Shown: one piece after another, positions 45,263 through 55,001 of the stretch
Layout of the letters: every line of letters starts with the position of its first letter
Position numbering within the stretch: position 1 is the first letter of the stretch
Origin: UBA12191 sp964422295
Lineage (GTDB): Bacteria; Planctomycetota; UBA8108; UBA1146
Direction: 5' to 3'
Assembly (NCBI GenBank): GCA_964422295.1
Contig: CAYRAM010000001.1
Coordinates: 1 to 64,000, forward strand
DNA length: 64,000 bases
Notes under the pieces: generated by a model
Databases searched by the model: none
What the model was told of the DNA's origin: nothing
Seen by the model: only the letters and a program-made list of their open reading frames with translations
Program-made: the position numbers and the translations under genes

Positions 45263-46686
45263 AGTCCGAGAACCCAAGCCCCGATGCGATTCGGGAGGGG
45301 CTTCCCGGACGGAGGATGGATCGCGAAATCCTGCGCTTGGCAATTCCTGCAATCTTGCAATACTTGCTGCATACTCTTCAATTTTTGATCGACACACGGA
45401 TGGTTTCCGATGCATCCGGAGGTGGGGACGAAAGTCTTGCGTCCCTCAATCTGGTTTCACCACTGTGCTGGTCATTGACGACGATTTTTACCGTGACCGC
45501 CATCGGTGCAGGGGCTGTAGTCGCCCGAAGGACCGGAGAAGGTGCTTCCCTGCGATCCAGCCAGGCGCTTTGGACTTCTTTGGGTCTGGCAGCGATTCTC
45601 GGTTTGCTGGTTACTGTCATATGCGTCGTCGGCAGGGATGCGGGTATGGCGTTTCTTGGACAGGAGTTGTTCGAGCAGGATCCGCAAGCCAAAGCAAGGA
45701 TCTTGGAGGAAGCGGGAGGCTACCTGCTGTGGTTTTTGCTGTTGTTTCCTTTGCGTGCCATCGTGGTCACACTGGAGTCGACGGTTCGGGGGGCCGGGGA
45801 ATCCTTATTGCCGGTAGTGGGCGGTGTGGTTGCCAACCTCGTCAACATCCTTGGGAATGCGGTTCTTCTTTATGGTCTCTGGGGATTTCCCAAGATGGGG
45901 TTGGAAGGGGTGGGGCTGGCAACCGGCCTGGCACCTCTTGTGGAGATTGTCCTGATCCTCGGTGTCCTCTTCCTCAGCCGCAAGCGTCGAATTTCCCTGC
46001 GTTTACCTGGAGCATTGCGATTTAACGGTGGTGAAGCAAAACAGATCATCCACTTGAGCATTCCTGCCTTGGGAGCAGCAGTTCTGTTTCACTCCGGATT
46101 TGTGGTTTACCAGTTTGCCATATTCAAACTGGACGCCCTGTCGATGGCGGCTCATCGGGCAGCAATTGCGATCCAGTCCCTCGCTTTTCTCCCTGCTCAT
46201 GGATTTCAAGCTGCTGCTGCGAGTGTGGCGGGCCGGTTGTTGGGAGCGGGGCAAGTGGATGCCGCAATGAGGAGTGCAAAGCGCAGTTGCATACTCGCGG
46301 TGATATCCATCATTCCGGTTGTTTTTCTGCTCTTCACATTGCCTCTGAATATGGTGAGTTTCTTTGAGTTGAGAGAACCCACAGCCCAATTGGCCGCATT
46401 GTGTCTCATGATCGGGGCCTGCGAAGTTCCATTTCTGATGGTGACTGAAACTCTCACAGGAAGTTTGAGAGGGGCAGGTGCAAATATTCCCGTCATGTGG
46501 ATCACTGCGGTGGGCTCATGGTGCTTTAGAGTGCCCTTCGCCTGGATTCTCGCTTATGGATGGCTGGGATTTCCGGCGATGGGATTACAGGGAGTCTGGG
46601 TGGCAACGGTTCTCGATTGGCTGATACGCTCGATCCTGTGTGTGAGGGTGATCAAGCAGAAGCGCTGGTTGGAAGTAAAAGTTTGA
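45259..46686 (+). CDS. MATE family efflux transporter
   Basis: 475 residues with about 12 hydrophobic helices in two similar halves. The N-terminus MDREILRLAIPAILQYLLHTL followed by FLIDTRMVS is typical of the family, as are GAGAVVARRTGEG, LESTVRGAGES and the second-half counterparts. Drug or organic cation export coupled to Na+ or H+ is the usual role. Overlaps aroB by 4 bases and is followed by the strong bidirectional terminator at 46721-46761, which closes the operon. Confidence 0.92.
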   Translation: MKSENPSPDAIREGLPGRRMDREILRLAIPAILQYLLHTLQFLIDTRMVSDASGGGDESLASLNLVSPLCWSLTTIFTVTAIGAGAVVARRTGEGASLRSSQALWTSLGLAAILGLLVTVICVVGRDAGMAFLGQELFEQDPQAKARILEEAGGYLLWFLLLFPLRAIVVTLESTVRGAGESLLPVVGGVVANLVNILGNAVLLYGLWGFPKMGLEGVGLATGLAPLVEIVLILGVLFLSRKRRISLRLPGALRFNGGEAKQIIHLSIPALGAAVLFHSGFVVYQFAIFKLDALSMAAHRAAIAIQSLAFLPAHGFQAAAASVAGRLLGAGQVDAAMRSAKRSCILAVISIIPVVFLLFTLPLNMVSFFELREPTAQLAALCLMIGACEVPFLMVTETLTGSLRGAGANIPVMWITAVGSWCFRVPFAWILAYGWLGFPAMGLQGVWVATVLDWLIRSILCVRVIKQKRWLEVKV

Positions 46687-46720
46687 TGCACATCAATCAC
46701 CGCTGATTGAAACCGCTGCG

Positions 46721-46761
46721 CAAAAAAAAAGCGTGTGGGCTTTTGCCCACACGCTTTTTTT
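46721..46761. terminator. Bidirectional intrinsic terminator
   Basis: A perfect 10-bp stem GCGTGTGGGC / GCCCACACGC with a TTTT loop (46731-46754), flanked by an A-run on the left and a T-run on the right, so it works on both strands. It serves the lpxB-aroB-MATE operon (plus) and the dockerin-protein gene (minus), whose ends face each other. Confidence 0.95.
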
Positions 46762-46778
46762 ATCGAATCAACAAAGGA

Positions 46779-49259
46779 TCACGGGCACGCCGGGAAACTG
46801 ACGCAATCGAGTGCGTCTGCAGTCGGATCCCCGCCGCAAGTGGTTGGATCTGGAATCGGAGCTCCTCCACTAAAGAGGAAGGAGAGCAAGTAAACCCCGT
46901 CAGCCACATTGGCGGAACCGTCGTCGTTTGTGTCGACAGCATCCACGCAGCCTACCGGAATCCCGTTGAAGAGGTAATTCAATCCTGTTACCGCATCCGC
47001 GATATTGATGCCGTTGTCCGCATTGATATCACCGCGAACAAAAACGGGTCCCCCTGCAGTCAAGGTCAGGACGCCATGATCGAAGGTGGGGGGCATCGGA
47101 ACGGAATTGACGACGATCAGGTTATCGACGGGCAAGGATCCGGAGGCGATGATGCCATTCTCGAAGACGACATCGGTGACGACCGGTTCGGTCAATCCCA
47201 CGAAGGAACCGGCCACGGTCTCGAAGAAGATTTCCACCAATCCGGATTCGCTTTCAAGGGTGATGGAATTGGTTCCGAGGAAACTGACGACGCAACCCAA
47301 GGTGATCACTCCGTCACCCAATTGACCGTCGAAGAAGTCAACCGGGGTACCTATCACACCGGAATCTATTCCCACGCTTACCAAAAGGGTGTTGTCGAAG
47401 GTGAGAGCGAGGGAATAGCCGGAAACAGAGTTGGGGTAACCGGTGTTGCCGGATGACTCTATTCCCGTAACCACCATGCTGACATCGCCCGCTCCGGATC
47501 CGGGGTCGTATGTCCCGGAGTTATCGTTTGCAATCACCGTGAATCCAAGAGGAGGCGGTGCAAGCACAGTCACGGTGCACTCGAGAACTCCCGAAGAGAC
47601 TCCCGAAGAGAAGCCCTCGATGTTGTAGGTGTGAGCACCCAGGCTTACACCGGGATCGTCGTACATCATCATCCCGCCACCGATGACTCCGATCTCGGTG
47701 CCATCCCGGGTCACGCTGATCGAGTCATACATCATTCCATTGATCCACGAGAGAGAGACATCCTGGAAATCCGGATCGGGCTGAGAACAGACAAAACTGC
47801 TCTGGCCCACCGGTGTGATGGTGCTGTCACAAGGAACCGCCGCAGTATTGGTCGTCCCCTGAATCGCTTGCACGGTGTAGGTCGAAGTCCCGAAGACTGC
47901 AGTTCCATCGGTGTAACTGGTCGATGTTCCGCTGAGGCTTGAGAGGAGAACTCCATCCCGGAGCACATCGATGCTGTCGTAAGTATCGCCGTTGGTCCAG
48001 CTCAGGTTCACCAGTGGATTGACCATCGATCCTGAATCACACGTCAGGTTTTGAACCGACGGGATGAAGTTGCCAGATGGTGCGGATGCGGTGAAGTCGA
48101 GGGAATTCGGATCGCCGGAGTTACCCGGCTTGAAGAGTCCAAGGGTCAACTGATTGTCAGCGGGAGGAGCGTCACAGGTGAAGTGGAAGTTGAAGAGCAT
48201 CGACCAGCGGATTGCATTGGCCTCGGGATCGACGACGAAATCGTCCGTGCTCCAGGTGACACCCACTCCGGTCTGATTGGTAAAGGCCCAATCGACACCC
48301 GAGTAGGGCTCCTCACTGTGCCAGGTGATGTCCCTGAATCCGACATTGGTCAAAGTTGCACCTGCTGGAACCGGTACGAAAAAACTGTTCGCAGAGCGGT
48401 CGCTGTACATGTTGTAAACCGCGTACTCGTAGTTCCATGTGCCATTGCCATTGTCGATGACATCGTAGCCGACGATAAAGAGGCCCTCATTGGGGATCTG
48501 CAAATCGACGAGAGTCACCGATGGTTGGAAATCCTGCCATGCCTGAATCGGGGGGGACATCATTTCGGTACCACCGACGAAACTGAGAGAGCGATTTCCT
48601 GACTGGCTGACAGTCACCTGTCGGTATGAAGCATTGTTGGCCTGGTTTCCTGCAATCGCATCATCGAGTGCGACGTATTGGCCACTGACAAAGTATTGGG
48701 CTCCAGGATTTTGGTTGGACGAAAGGTCGTCGACGTGAACTTGAAGCCTGCGGCAAATGGTGCTCTCACTGGGGGGGCAATTGGGTGCTGAGTAGGGGAA
48801 TGGGAAGAACCCGGTGAAGGCATTGACCTGTGAACGGGGGCCCAAATTGCCCTGACTGCCATTCAAACTTGCAGAGTAAGGATCCGCACAACCTGGCGTC
48901 AGGAAAGAGAGGCAGCCTCCACCGCCTCCACAACCGGTGCAAAGACCCGAGACCTGCAGTGCGCAGAATCCATGCTTGAGCCAAGAAGATCCAATCTGCG
49001 AAAAGCGCCCGTTGTGCAATCGGAACATGTCCTGTGCGATGACCGGATGACGGTTGTTATTGTCGATCCAGTCGAGATTGGCGTCGCCGATGTTGCACGA
49101 AGTGGTTGCGACGGAGTAAGCATAGATATCTGTCCCCGAGCTGGTTCCGTAAGCATTGGTTGCAGGCAGGTCTCCGACGATGACATCAGGGTTTTGTGCA
49201 AATGCGTTAACGCCCGCAAGACAGAAAATCACAACCAGAAGTCCGCTAAAATTTTTCAC
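46779..49259 (-). CDS. Secreted multidomain protein with C-terminal dockerin repeat
   Basis: 826 residues from GTG 49259 (AAAGGA upstream), with signal peptide VKNFSGLLVVIFCLAGVNA. The N-terminal half is unrecognised and Cys-containing. Two fibronectin III-like repeats follow (VNLSWTNGDTYDSIDVLRDG and VSLSWINGMMYDSISVTRDG), then a domain of about 150 residues reminiscent of cohesin folds (IANDNSGTYDPGSGAGDVSM onward). At the end is a duplicated calcium-binding dockerin-type motif (GDINADNGINIADAVTGLNY and DTNDDGSANVADGVYLLSF) and a Cys-containing tail LDCVSFPACP. This ending is common in planctomycete secreted proteins and may attach the protein to a surface scaffold (inference). Confidence 0.85.
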   Translation of the reverse strand: MKNFSGLLVVIFCLAGVNAFAQNPDVIVGDLPATNAYGTSSGTDIYAYSVATTSCNIGDANLDWIDNNNRHPVIAQDMFRLHNGRFSQIGSSWLKHGFCALQVSGLCTGCGGGGGCLSFLTPGCADPYSASLNGSQGNLGPRSQVNAFTGFFPFPYSAPNCPPSESTICRRLQVHVDDLSSNQNPGAQYFVSGQYVALDDAIAGNQANNASYRQVTVSQSGNRSLSFVGGTEMMSPPIQAWQDFQPSVTLVDLQIPNEGLFIVGYDVIDNGNGTWNYEYAVYNMYSDRSANSFFVPVPAGATLTNVGFRDITWHSEEPYSGVDWAFTNQTGVGVTWSTDDFVVDPEANAIRWSMLFNFHFTCDAPPADNQLTLGLFKPGNSGDPNSLDFTASAPSGNFIPSVQNLTCDSGSMVNPLVNLSWTNGDTYDSIDVLRDGVLLSSLSGTSTSYTDGTAVFGTSTYTVQAIQGTTNTAAVPCDSTITPVGQSSFVCSQPDPDFQDVSLSWINGMMYDSISVTRDGTEIGVIGGGMMMYDDPGVSLGAHTYNIEGFSSGVSSGVLECTVTVLAPPPLGFTVIANDNSGTYDPGSGAGDVSMVVTGIESSGNTGYPNSVSGYSLALTFDNTLLVSVGIDSGVIGTPVDFFDGQLGDGVITLGCVVSFLGTNSITLESESGLVEIFFETVAGSFVGLTEPVVTDVVFENGIIASGSLPVDNLIVVNSVPMPPTFDHGVLTLTAGGPVFVRGDINADNGINIADAVTGLNYLFNGIPVGCVDAVDTNDDGSANVADGVYLLSFLFSGGAPIPDPTTCGGDPTADALDCVSFPACP

Positions 49260-49641
49260 AATAAGTTCCTTTCTTGGATCACCGGGAATCCACTTCCCGA
49301 CGAAGACCAAGGACTGCCCCTCAGGAGCAGGCATCACCAAAATGTTTTCGGGCTTTCAGAATCAAAACTGCGGGGATTGTCAATTCTCCGCTCACATACG
49401 TCAACAGGTGCGACCCTAGCCAAGGGCTCCAATTTCGCAATGAATCCTGTACCACGGCCATTATCCCATCTTCTGCCCCTGGAATGAAGTCTTCATAACT
49501 ACGTTTTACACAGGGTGCTTTTACTTGCTCCAAACTGCTACAACTCCTTAGATGAAGCGGCTGTAGGTGCAGCAGATTCCGGTACCTGTTTGTCCGGAAT
49601 TGTCCCCCTCAGGGGTGTTTCTGGGGGATTGGAGGGATTTC
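49260..49641. other. Divergent intergenic region (dockerin protein / ctaA)
   Basis: 382 bp between divergent genes with no convincing small gene. It must hold the promoters of both; no sure -10/-35 pair was found. A strong ribosome binding site (GGAGGG) precedes the ctaA ATG at 49642, and an AAAGGA site precedes the dockerin gene. Confidence 0.6.
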
Positions 49642-51012
49642 ATGAGTTTGGCTGCCGAGGAAATCTCGTACCAGGATGGTCCTCCCGGTGTGATGGCGAG
49701 TGCTTTTCCTGTCGGTGTCAGCATCGCTGTGGCGATGTGGACATCGGGATTTATTGCCCGCTTGCCCTTCATCCAGGCTGCTCCAGCTCTTCTATTCACG
49801 ATTTTAGGACTCATCGTTTTCATCGGTGGACGCTATGCTGCACAGACTCATCCGCACCGTTGGCTGGCTGCAGCGGTCGCCACGATGGTCGCGGGGATCT
49901 TTGATCTGCTCGTCCTCGGAGCATTCCTCGCCGAGGACCTCTCCGATGCCACCCGAAGCGTGACCGCCCTGGGAAGTTTTTTTGCTGCGATGTTGGGACT
50001 CGGGCTGCTGGGGGCGGCCACCGTTCCCGCGCCGGCGCAAGCGCGTTCACCCAATTTTGGCATGGAGATGATTTGTGCCGCCACTTTCTTGGCGACACTG
50101 GTGATGATCGCCATCGGCGGCTTGGTGACCAGTGAAGAAGCGGGGATGGCGGTCCCCGATTGGCCGGGTTCCTTCGGCGAAAATATGTTTTTGCTGCCCT
50201 TGTCGCGGATGACGGGGGGGATCTATTACGAGCATGCCCATCGGCTCTACGGAACACTCGTTGGATTGGCGACCCTTTCGATGACGGTCTACCTCGTCCG
50301 CTGGGGTGCGCCGAAGATCCTTCGCTGGGGAGCGTACCTAGCTAGTTTCCAGGTGATCTTCCAGGGGGTCCTCGGCGGCTTGAGGGTCACCGGGGTCAAA
50401 TCGGTCACCGAGGTGGACGGTCAAGTCACTGCTTGGGAAGAGTCGGCATTGAGCCTCACACTCAGGGTCGTTCATGGAGTCGACGGCCAAATCTTTCTCG
50501 CTTTGACCGCGGTTCTGTGGCTGCTCTCATCCCGGTATTGGAATCGCCCGCTGGAGGGGGAGGTGCCGCGGACAGACCGAATTTGGACGATCTGGCTGAC
50601 GGTGGGGCTTCTTTGCCAGTTGGTGATGGGGGCCTTGTCGCGTCATGTTTCCCGGGAGTGGATGATGCCTCATATCGTCGGTGCATTTGTCGCATTGGGC
50701 CTCGTCATGGTGGTCGGAGCGCGGTGTACTCTCCCAGGAATGCCTCCACCGCGGGTTCGCACCGGACTCGCTCTGGGGATCGCGGCCTCAATTCAGGTGA
50801 CCCTCGGGTTTTATGCCCTCGCGGTGACAGGGGCCGGGGTGCGGACTGAATCCAGCGGTGTCCACGAAACCGTCGTGGCGACCCTTCATCAGACCCTTGG
50901 AGCGGTCCTCATGAGCTTGGCTGCGATTTTGATCTGCTGGACCTTCCGCAGATATGGGGGGGCTGAATCGGGGACTTCGCAGGCCAGACTCCCCTTTGAA
51001 AAAACTTCTTGA
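49642..51012 (+). CDS. ctaA: Heme A synthase (CtaA/COX15 type) with N-terminal membrane extension
   Basis: Oxidises heme O to heme A for the oxidase. 456 residues from ATG 49642. After about 150 residues holding roughly four extra membrane helices, the CtaA core begins: IAIGGLVTSEEAGMAVPDWP (a COX15 hallmark), then GSFGENMFLLP and YYEHAHRLYGTLVG, RVVHGVDGQIFLAL, RHVSREWMMPHIVG and VVATLHQTLGAVL, supplying the four heme-ligand histidine regions. It heads the respiratory cluster, with 207 bp to actA. CtaB (heme O synthase) is not in the window. Confidence 0.9.
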   Translation: MSLAAEEISYQDGPPGVMASAFPVGVSIAVAMWTSGFIARLPFIQAAPALLFTILGLIVFIGGRYAAQTHPHRWLAAAVATMVAGIFDLLVLGAFLAEDLSDATRSVTALGSFFAAMLGLGLLGAATVPAPAQARSPNFGMEMICAATFLATLVMIAIGGLVTSEEAGMAVPDWPGSFGENMFLLPLSRMTGGIYYEHAHRLYGTLVGLATLSMTVYLVRWGAPKILRWGAYLASFQVIFQGVLGGLRVTGVKSVTEVDGQVTAWEESALSLTLRVVHGVDGQIFLALTAVLWLLSSRYWNRPLEGEVPRTDRIWTIWLTVGLLCQLVMGALSRHVSREWMMPHIVGAFVALGLVMVVGARCTLPGMPPPRVRTGLALGIAASIQVTLGFYALAVTGAGVRTESSGVHETVVATLHQTLGAVLMSLAAILICWTFRRYGGAESGTSQARLPFEKTS

Positions 51013-51219
51013 AAGTGGCCGGGATCGTTTGCCTGATTCGTTCCTGTTGCTAGCCTTAACGGGGCATGCGGCGGACGTATCAGAGCTCGTGTATGCACGG
51101 GGGCGATCGGGGAAGTCATTGGCTTCCCTTTTCTGGTGCGGGGAATGGTTCGTCGCAATTTGCTTAACCTGGGGATGCGTGGGAGATACGTCCCATCCCC
51201 AATTTATAGGAGGCATTGC

Positions 51220-51921
51220 GTGACAACTACGCGAACCCCCATTTTCCCACCGTGGTTCGATACCTTCGTCAAATTGCTCGGTGCAGGCGCTGCCGTTTCG
51301 GGACTCTACGTGGTGGCGATGATTTATTTCGGTGCCTCACCAAAGACACTCAATGCAGGGTACATGCCTGAGCAACCGGTGCCCTACAGCCATGCACTTC
51401 ATGTCGGAGAGTTGGGGATGGATTGCAGGTACTGCCACAACACCGTCGAGAAGGCCGGATTCGCAGCGGTCCCACCGACAGAGACTTGCATGAACTGCCA
51501 TGAAAACGTGGCCAAGGAGAGCAACAAACTGGCAGCGATTCATGACTCCTATGCAAGCGGCCTTCCGGTTGAGTGGATCAAGATTCACGATCTGCCGGAG
51601 TACGTCTATTTCAATCACAGTGCGCATGTGACCCGGGGAGTTTCCTGCGTCGAGTGCCACGGGCGCGTCGACCGAATGGTGGAGGTGCATCAGGTTGCTC
51701 CGCTGAGCATGGGGTGGTGTCTCGATTGTCACCGCAACCCTGCTCCAAGGGTTCGGCCCGTTGAGCATGTGACCGACTTGGAATGGGGACTGGATAGGAC
51801 CCCCGAGGAGAAGGAAGAACAAGGGATCGAAATTTTGAAGGGCCTGGGGTTGTATGATGCGGAAGGCAATCGCACCGCACGCATGACCCTCCTGACGAAC
51901 TGTTCTACATGTCATCGATAA
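51220..51921 (+). CDS. actA: Alternative complex III subunit ActA, pentaheme cytochrome c
   Basis: Pentaheme subunit of the quinol:cytochrome c oxidoreductase. 233 residues from GTG 51220, preceded by AGGAGG. One N-terminal membrane anchor (about 16-38), then five CxxCH heme sites at 69-73, 90-94, 143-147, 167-171 and 228-232; the last is almost at the C-terminus. Extra histidines (HALHVGE, NHSAHVTRG, EVHQV) suit bis-His ligation. Its 3' end overlaps actB by 13 bases. The Act order A-B-C-D-E-F is complete here. Confidence 0.92.
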   Translation: MTTTRTPIFPPWFDTFVKLLGAGAAVSGLYVVAMIYFGASPKTLNAGYMPEQPVPYSHALHVGELGMDCRYCHNTVEKAGFAAVPPTETCMNCHENVAKESNKLAAIHDSYASGLPVEWIKIHDLPEYVYFNHSAHVTRGVSCVECHGRVDRMVEVHQVAPLSMGWCLDCHRNPAPRVRPVEHVTDLEWGLDRTPEEKEEQGIEILKGLGLYDAEGNRTARMTLLTNCSTCHR

Positions 51922-54900
51922 AAAACAGCATCCAAAACGGCTCGGGGAAGGCTCTTTGGCGCAGTCTGGAAGACTTCGCAGACACCCCCGAATTCAGGGA
52001 GTTGGTTCACAAGGAATTTCCGAATCACGCTCCAGAACTTTTTCACTCCACCTCACGAAGGCATTTCCTCAAGGTGATGGGCGCATCCGTGGCTCTCGCC
52101 GGAGGTCTGGCCGGCTGTCGCTGGCCGAAGGAAAAGATCCTTCCACACACCAGTCGGCCCGAGGGGCGGATCCCCGGTGTGCCGGTGAGTTACGCTTCCT
52201 GCTGGGAACAGCAGGAGGTCGCAGAAGGGGTGCTGGTCACCAGTTTCGATGGCCGACCGATTCGCATCGACGGCAATGGAGATCACCCTTCACAGAGTGG
52301 TGGAGCGACTTCCCACATACAGGCGAGTGTCCTCAACCTCTATGACCCCGGTCGCAGTCAAAGTCCGGTTCGCAAAGGAGCCGAGGGCCATCAAAACGCG
52401 ACTTGGACCGAAGCCACGGAGGCTTTGAAGGGGATTCGCTCTGCGAGCAAGGTTTCGGTGCTTGCAGCACCGAGTTCTTCACTTCCTCTCAATACCATGC
52501 GCAAAAAATTCTTGCGCATCTTCAAAGAGGGATCCTGGCATGAATGGGCTCCCTTGAACCGGGATTCGGAACGTCTCGGCACGGCGATGTGTTTCGGTGC
52601 GCCGGTGCGACCAATTGCGGATCTCTCCAAGACGAAAGTTTTGGTCTGCTTTGATGCAGACCCGTTGATGAACCACCCTGCAAGTTTGACCCACAGTGCC
52701 GGCTGGGCTTCGATGCGCCGATCGGCGGATGACGACGAGCCCTCCTTCAGTCGCGTTTACGCGGTGGAGAGTGCCTACTCGGTCACAGGGGGCGCTGCCG
52801 ATGTTCACATCACTGCTCGCAGCGCTGATATCTCGCGCATGGTCGCCCAGTTGGCAAAAGCGCTCGGTGACAGCAGCGATTGGTTGCCGAAAGAGATTGC
52901 AGCGGTGGTGGCTGAATCCGGGGATGCGGATTCACGGATCTTGCAGATGGCTGCGGATCTCAAGGCTTTCCCGGGTCAATCCCTGGTGATGGCGGGTGAT
53001 CGTCAACCCCCGGAGGTCCATGCTCTGGTTCACGCCATCAATGCGAGGGCGATCGGGGCTGCCGGCAAGACCCTTTCCTATGCAGAAGTCCACTACCCCT
53101 CACGCCCTTCGCACCTTGCGGATCTGGAAGCTCTCGCATCCAGAATCCAGGGGGGGCAAGTCGAGCATCTGATCATCCTCGGGGCCAACCCGGTATACGA
53201 CGCTCCCTCCATCGGGGGGCAAAAGTGGTCAGACTTGCTCGACAAAGTCCCCTCCACGGTTCACCTCGGCGAGTATCTGGATGAGACCGGACGCGCTTGT
53301 GGATGGCACTTGAATGCGTCCCACTTCCTGGAGCAGTGGGGAGCGGCGAGAACTTGGGATGGAACGGTGACGATGGGGCAACCGTTGATCGAACCGATCT
53401 ATTCCGGTCGCAGCCCTGTCGAAGTGTTGAGCATCATTCTCGAAGACTCTCCGCGCTCCGGTTATGACATCACCCGCGAAGTGCTGAAGGATTTTGCCTC
53501 GGGGGATGTGGAGAAGTCATGGCGCGAGTGGCTCCATGACGGATACATACCCGACACCTCAAATGTGGTGGCGGAGGCTCCGGGCAGAATCAGAAGTGGC
53601 TGGGGAGATGGACTCAGGAACTCGATTCAATCGACGCCTGTCGACGAAATCGTCTTCCTTCAGGATCACTCCCTCTTCGATGGTCGCTATGCCAACAATG
53701 GCTGGCTGCAAGAGCTCCCTGATCCGATGACCAAACTTACCTGGGATAACTGCGCGATCATCTCCCCTGCGAAAGCGGTGAAGTTGAATGTCAAGGATGG
53801 GGACATGATCAAGTTGCTGGTCGATGGCCAGGAACTGGAGATGCCTGCCTTCATACTCCCGGGACAAAACGAAATGACGGTTGCTGTCAGCCTCGGATAT
53901 GGAAGATTGCTCTCGAAGCGCGCAGCAGGACGTCTGTCGAGAAAACCGTGGTTGTACCAGATCGCCGACGGCGTCGGCTTCGATACCTACCAGCTTCGAA
54001 ACAGTGAAGCGATCAGGAATGGATATGCGCCGGTTTCACTCTCCCGGGGCAGCGGGAATTACAAGCTTGCCACGACCCAAGACCACAATCCGGTGCGTCC
54101 GGAAGCGTTCATGGGTGACCTCCAGAGGGAGGCGGAAATTGACCGGGTGGGCGAGTTTGCCAGGACCGTTGATGTCGGTTTCAGTCCTGACAGCAAGGTT
54201 GTCGGAGAGGCGGTCAAGGATGCCGGTCCGCATCATCCACCGCTGAAGAGTTTGTTTTCAGATTTCGAGTACAAAACTCACAAATGGGGGATGTCCATCG
54301 ATCTCAATGTCTGCACCGGTTGCAGTGCATGCGTGATCGCCTGCCAGTCGGAAAACAATATTGCGGTCGTCGGCAAGGAAGAGGTCGCCACCGGAAGAGA
54401 GATGCAATGGATGCGCATCGATCGTTACTTCCGCGGCGATGATGTCGAAAATCCCGAGATTGTCCATCAACCGATGACTTGCAATCAGTGCGAGAATGCA
54501 CCATGCGAACAGGTTTGCCCCGTTGCTGCAACGGTACACAACGACGAGGGACTCAATGACATGGTCTACAACCGCTGCATCGGGACGCGTTATTGCAGTA
54601 ACAACTGTCCCTACAAGGTGCGGCGATTCAACTACTACAACAACACCCACGAACCGAGCAAGACGGAGAAGATGGGTTACAACCCGAGCGTCACTGTTCG
54701 CGGCAGAGGGGTGATGGAAAAGTGCACGTACTGTGTGCAGAGGATCAACAAGGCAAAGATCGATGCCCACAACGAGCGCCGGGATTTGCGAGACGGCGAT
54801 GTCATCCCCGCTTGCGCCCAAACCTGCCCGACGAGCGCAATCACATTTGGAGATCTCTCCGACCCCGATAGCAAGGTCAGCGCGACACAGGGTTCCAACC

Positions 54901-54998
54901 GTTCCTACAAGATGTTGGCGGAACTGAATGTGCGACCGCGGACCAGTTATCTGGCACAGTTGAAAAATCCCAACTCCGCTGACAAGAAGGAGGGCTGA
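51909..54998 (+). CDS. actB: Alternative complex III subunit ActB (molybdopterin-like and Fe-S fusion)
   Basis: 1029 residues. A twin-arginine signal (SRRHFLKVMGAS, Arg50-Arg51) leads to a lipobox-like LAGC at 67-70, suggesting Tat export and lipid attachment. The main part resembles molybdopterin oxidoreductases but is expected to lack the cofactor, as in known ActB. The last 230 or so residues are a four-cluster ferredoxin domain: CTGCSACVIACQ, CNQCENAPCEQVCP, CIGTRYCSNNCP, CTYCVQRI and CAQTCP. It carries electrons from quinol to the hemes. Confidence 0.94.
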   Translation: MSSIKNSIQNGSGKALWRSLEDFADTPEFRELVHKEFPNHAPELFHSTSRRHFLKVMGASVALAGGLAGCRWPKEKILPHTSRPEGRIPGVPVSYASCWEQQEVAEGVLVTSFDGRPIRIDGNGDHPSQSGGATSHIQASVLNLYDPGRSQSPVRKGAEGHQNATWTEATEALKGIRSASKVSVLAAPSSSLPLNTMRKKFLRIFKEGSWHEWAPLNRDSERLGTAMCFGAPVRPIADLSKTKVLVCFDADPLMNHPASLTHSAGWASMRRSADDDEPSFSRVYAVESAYSVTGGAADVHITARSADISRMVAQLAKALGDSSDWLPKEIAAVVAESGDADSRILQMAADLKAFPGQSLVMAGDRQPPEVHALVHAINARAIGAAGKTLSYAEVHYPSRPSHLADLEALASRIQGGQVEHLIILGANPVYDAPSIGGQKWSDLLDKVPSTVHLGEYLDETGRACGWHLNASHFLEQWGAARTWDGTVTMGQPLIEPIYSGRSPVEVLSIILEDSPRSGYDITREVLKDFASGDVEKSWREWLHDGYIPDTSNVVAEAPGRIRSGWGDGLRNSIQSTPVDEIVFLQDHSLFDGRYANNGWLQELPDPMTKLTWDNCAIISPAKAVKLNVKDGDMIKLLVDGQELEMPAFILPGQNEMTVAVSLGYGRLLSKRAAGRLSRKPWLYQIADGVGFDTYQLRNSEAIRNGYAPVSLSRGSGNYKLATTQDHNPVRPEAFMGDLQREAEIDRVGEFARTVDVGFSPDSKVVGEAVKDAGPHHPPLKSLFSDFEYKTHKWGMSIDLNVCTGCSACVIACQSENNIAVVGKEEVATGREMQWMRIDRYFRGDDVENPEIVHQPMTCNQCENAPCEQVCPVAATVHNDEGLNDMVYNRCIGTRYCSNNCPYKVRRFNYYNNTHEPSKTEKMGYNPSVTVRGRGVMEKCTYCVQRINKAKIDAHNERRDLRDGDVIPACAQTCPTSAITFGDLSDPDSKVSATQGSNRSYKMLAELNVRPRTSYLAQLKNPNSADKKEG

Positions 54999-55001
54999 TC
55001 G

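Noticed and set aside
46707..47456. 249-codon plus-strand open frame over the dockerin gene
   Set aside because: It runs through the terminator hairpin and is antisense to a recognisable dockerin region.
52497..52519. Palindrome ATGCGCAA / TTGCGCAT in actB
   Set aside because: Explained by codons for MRKKFLRI; no regulatory context.
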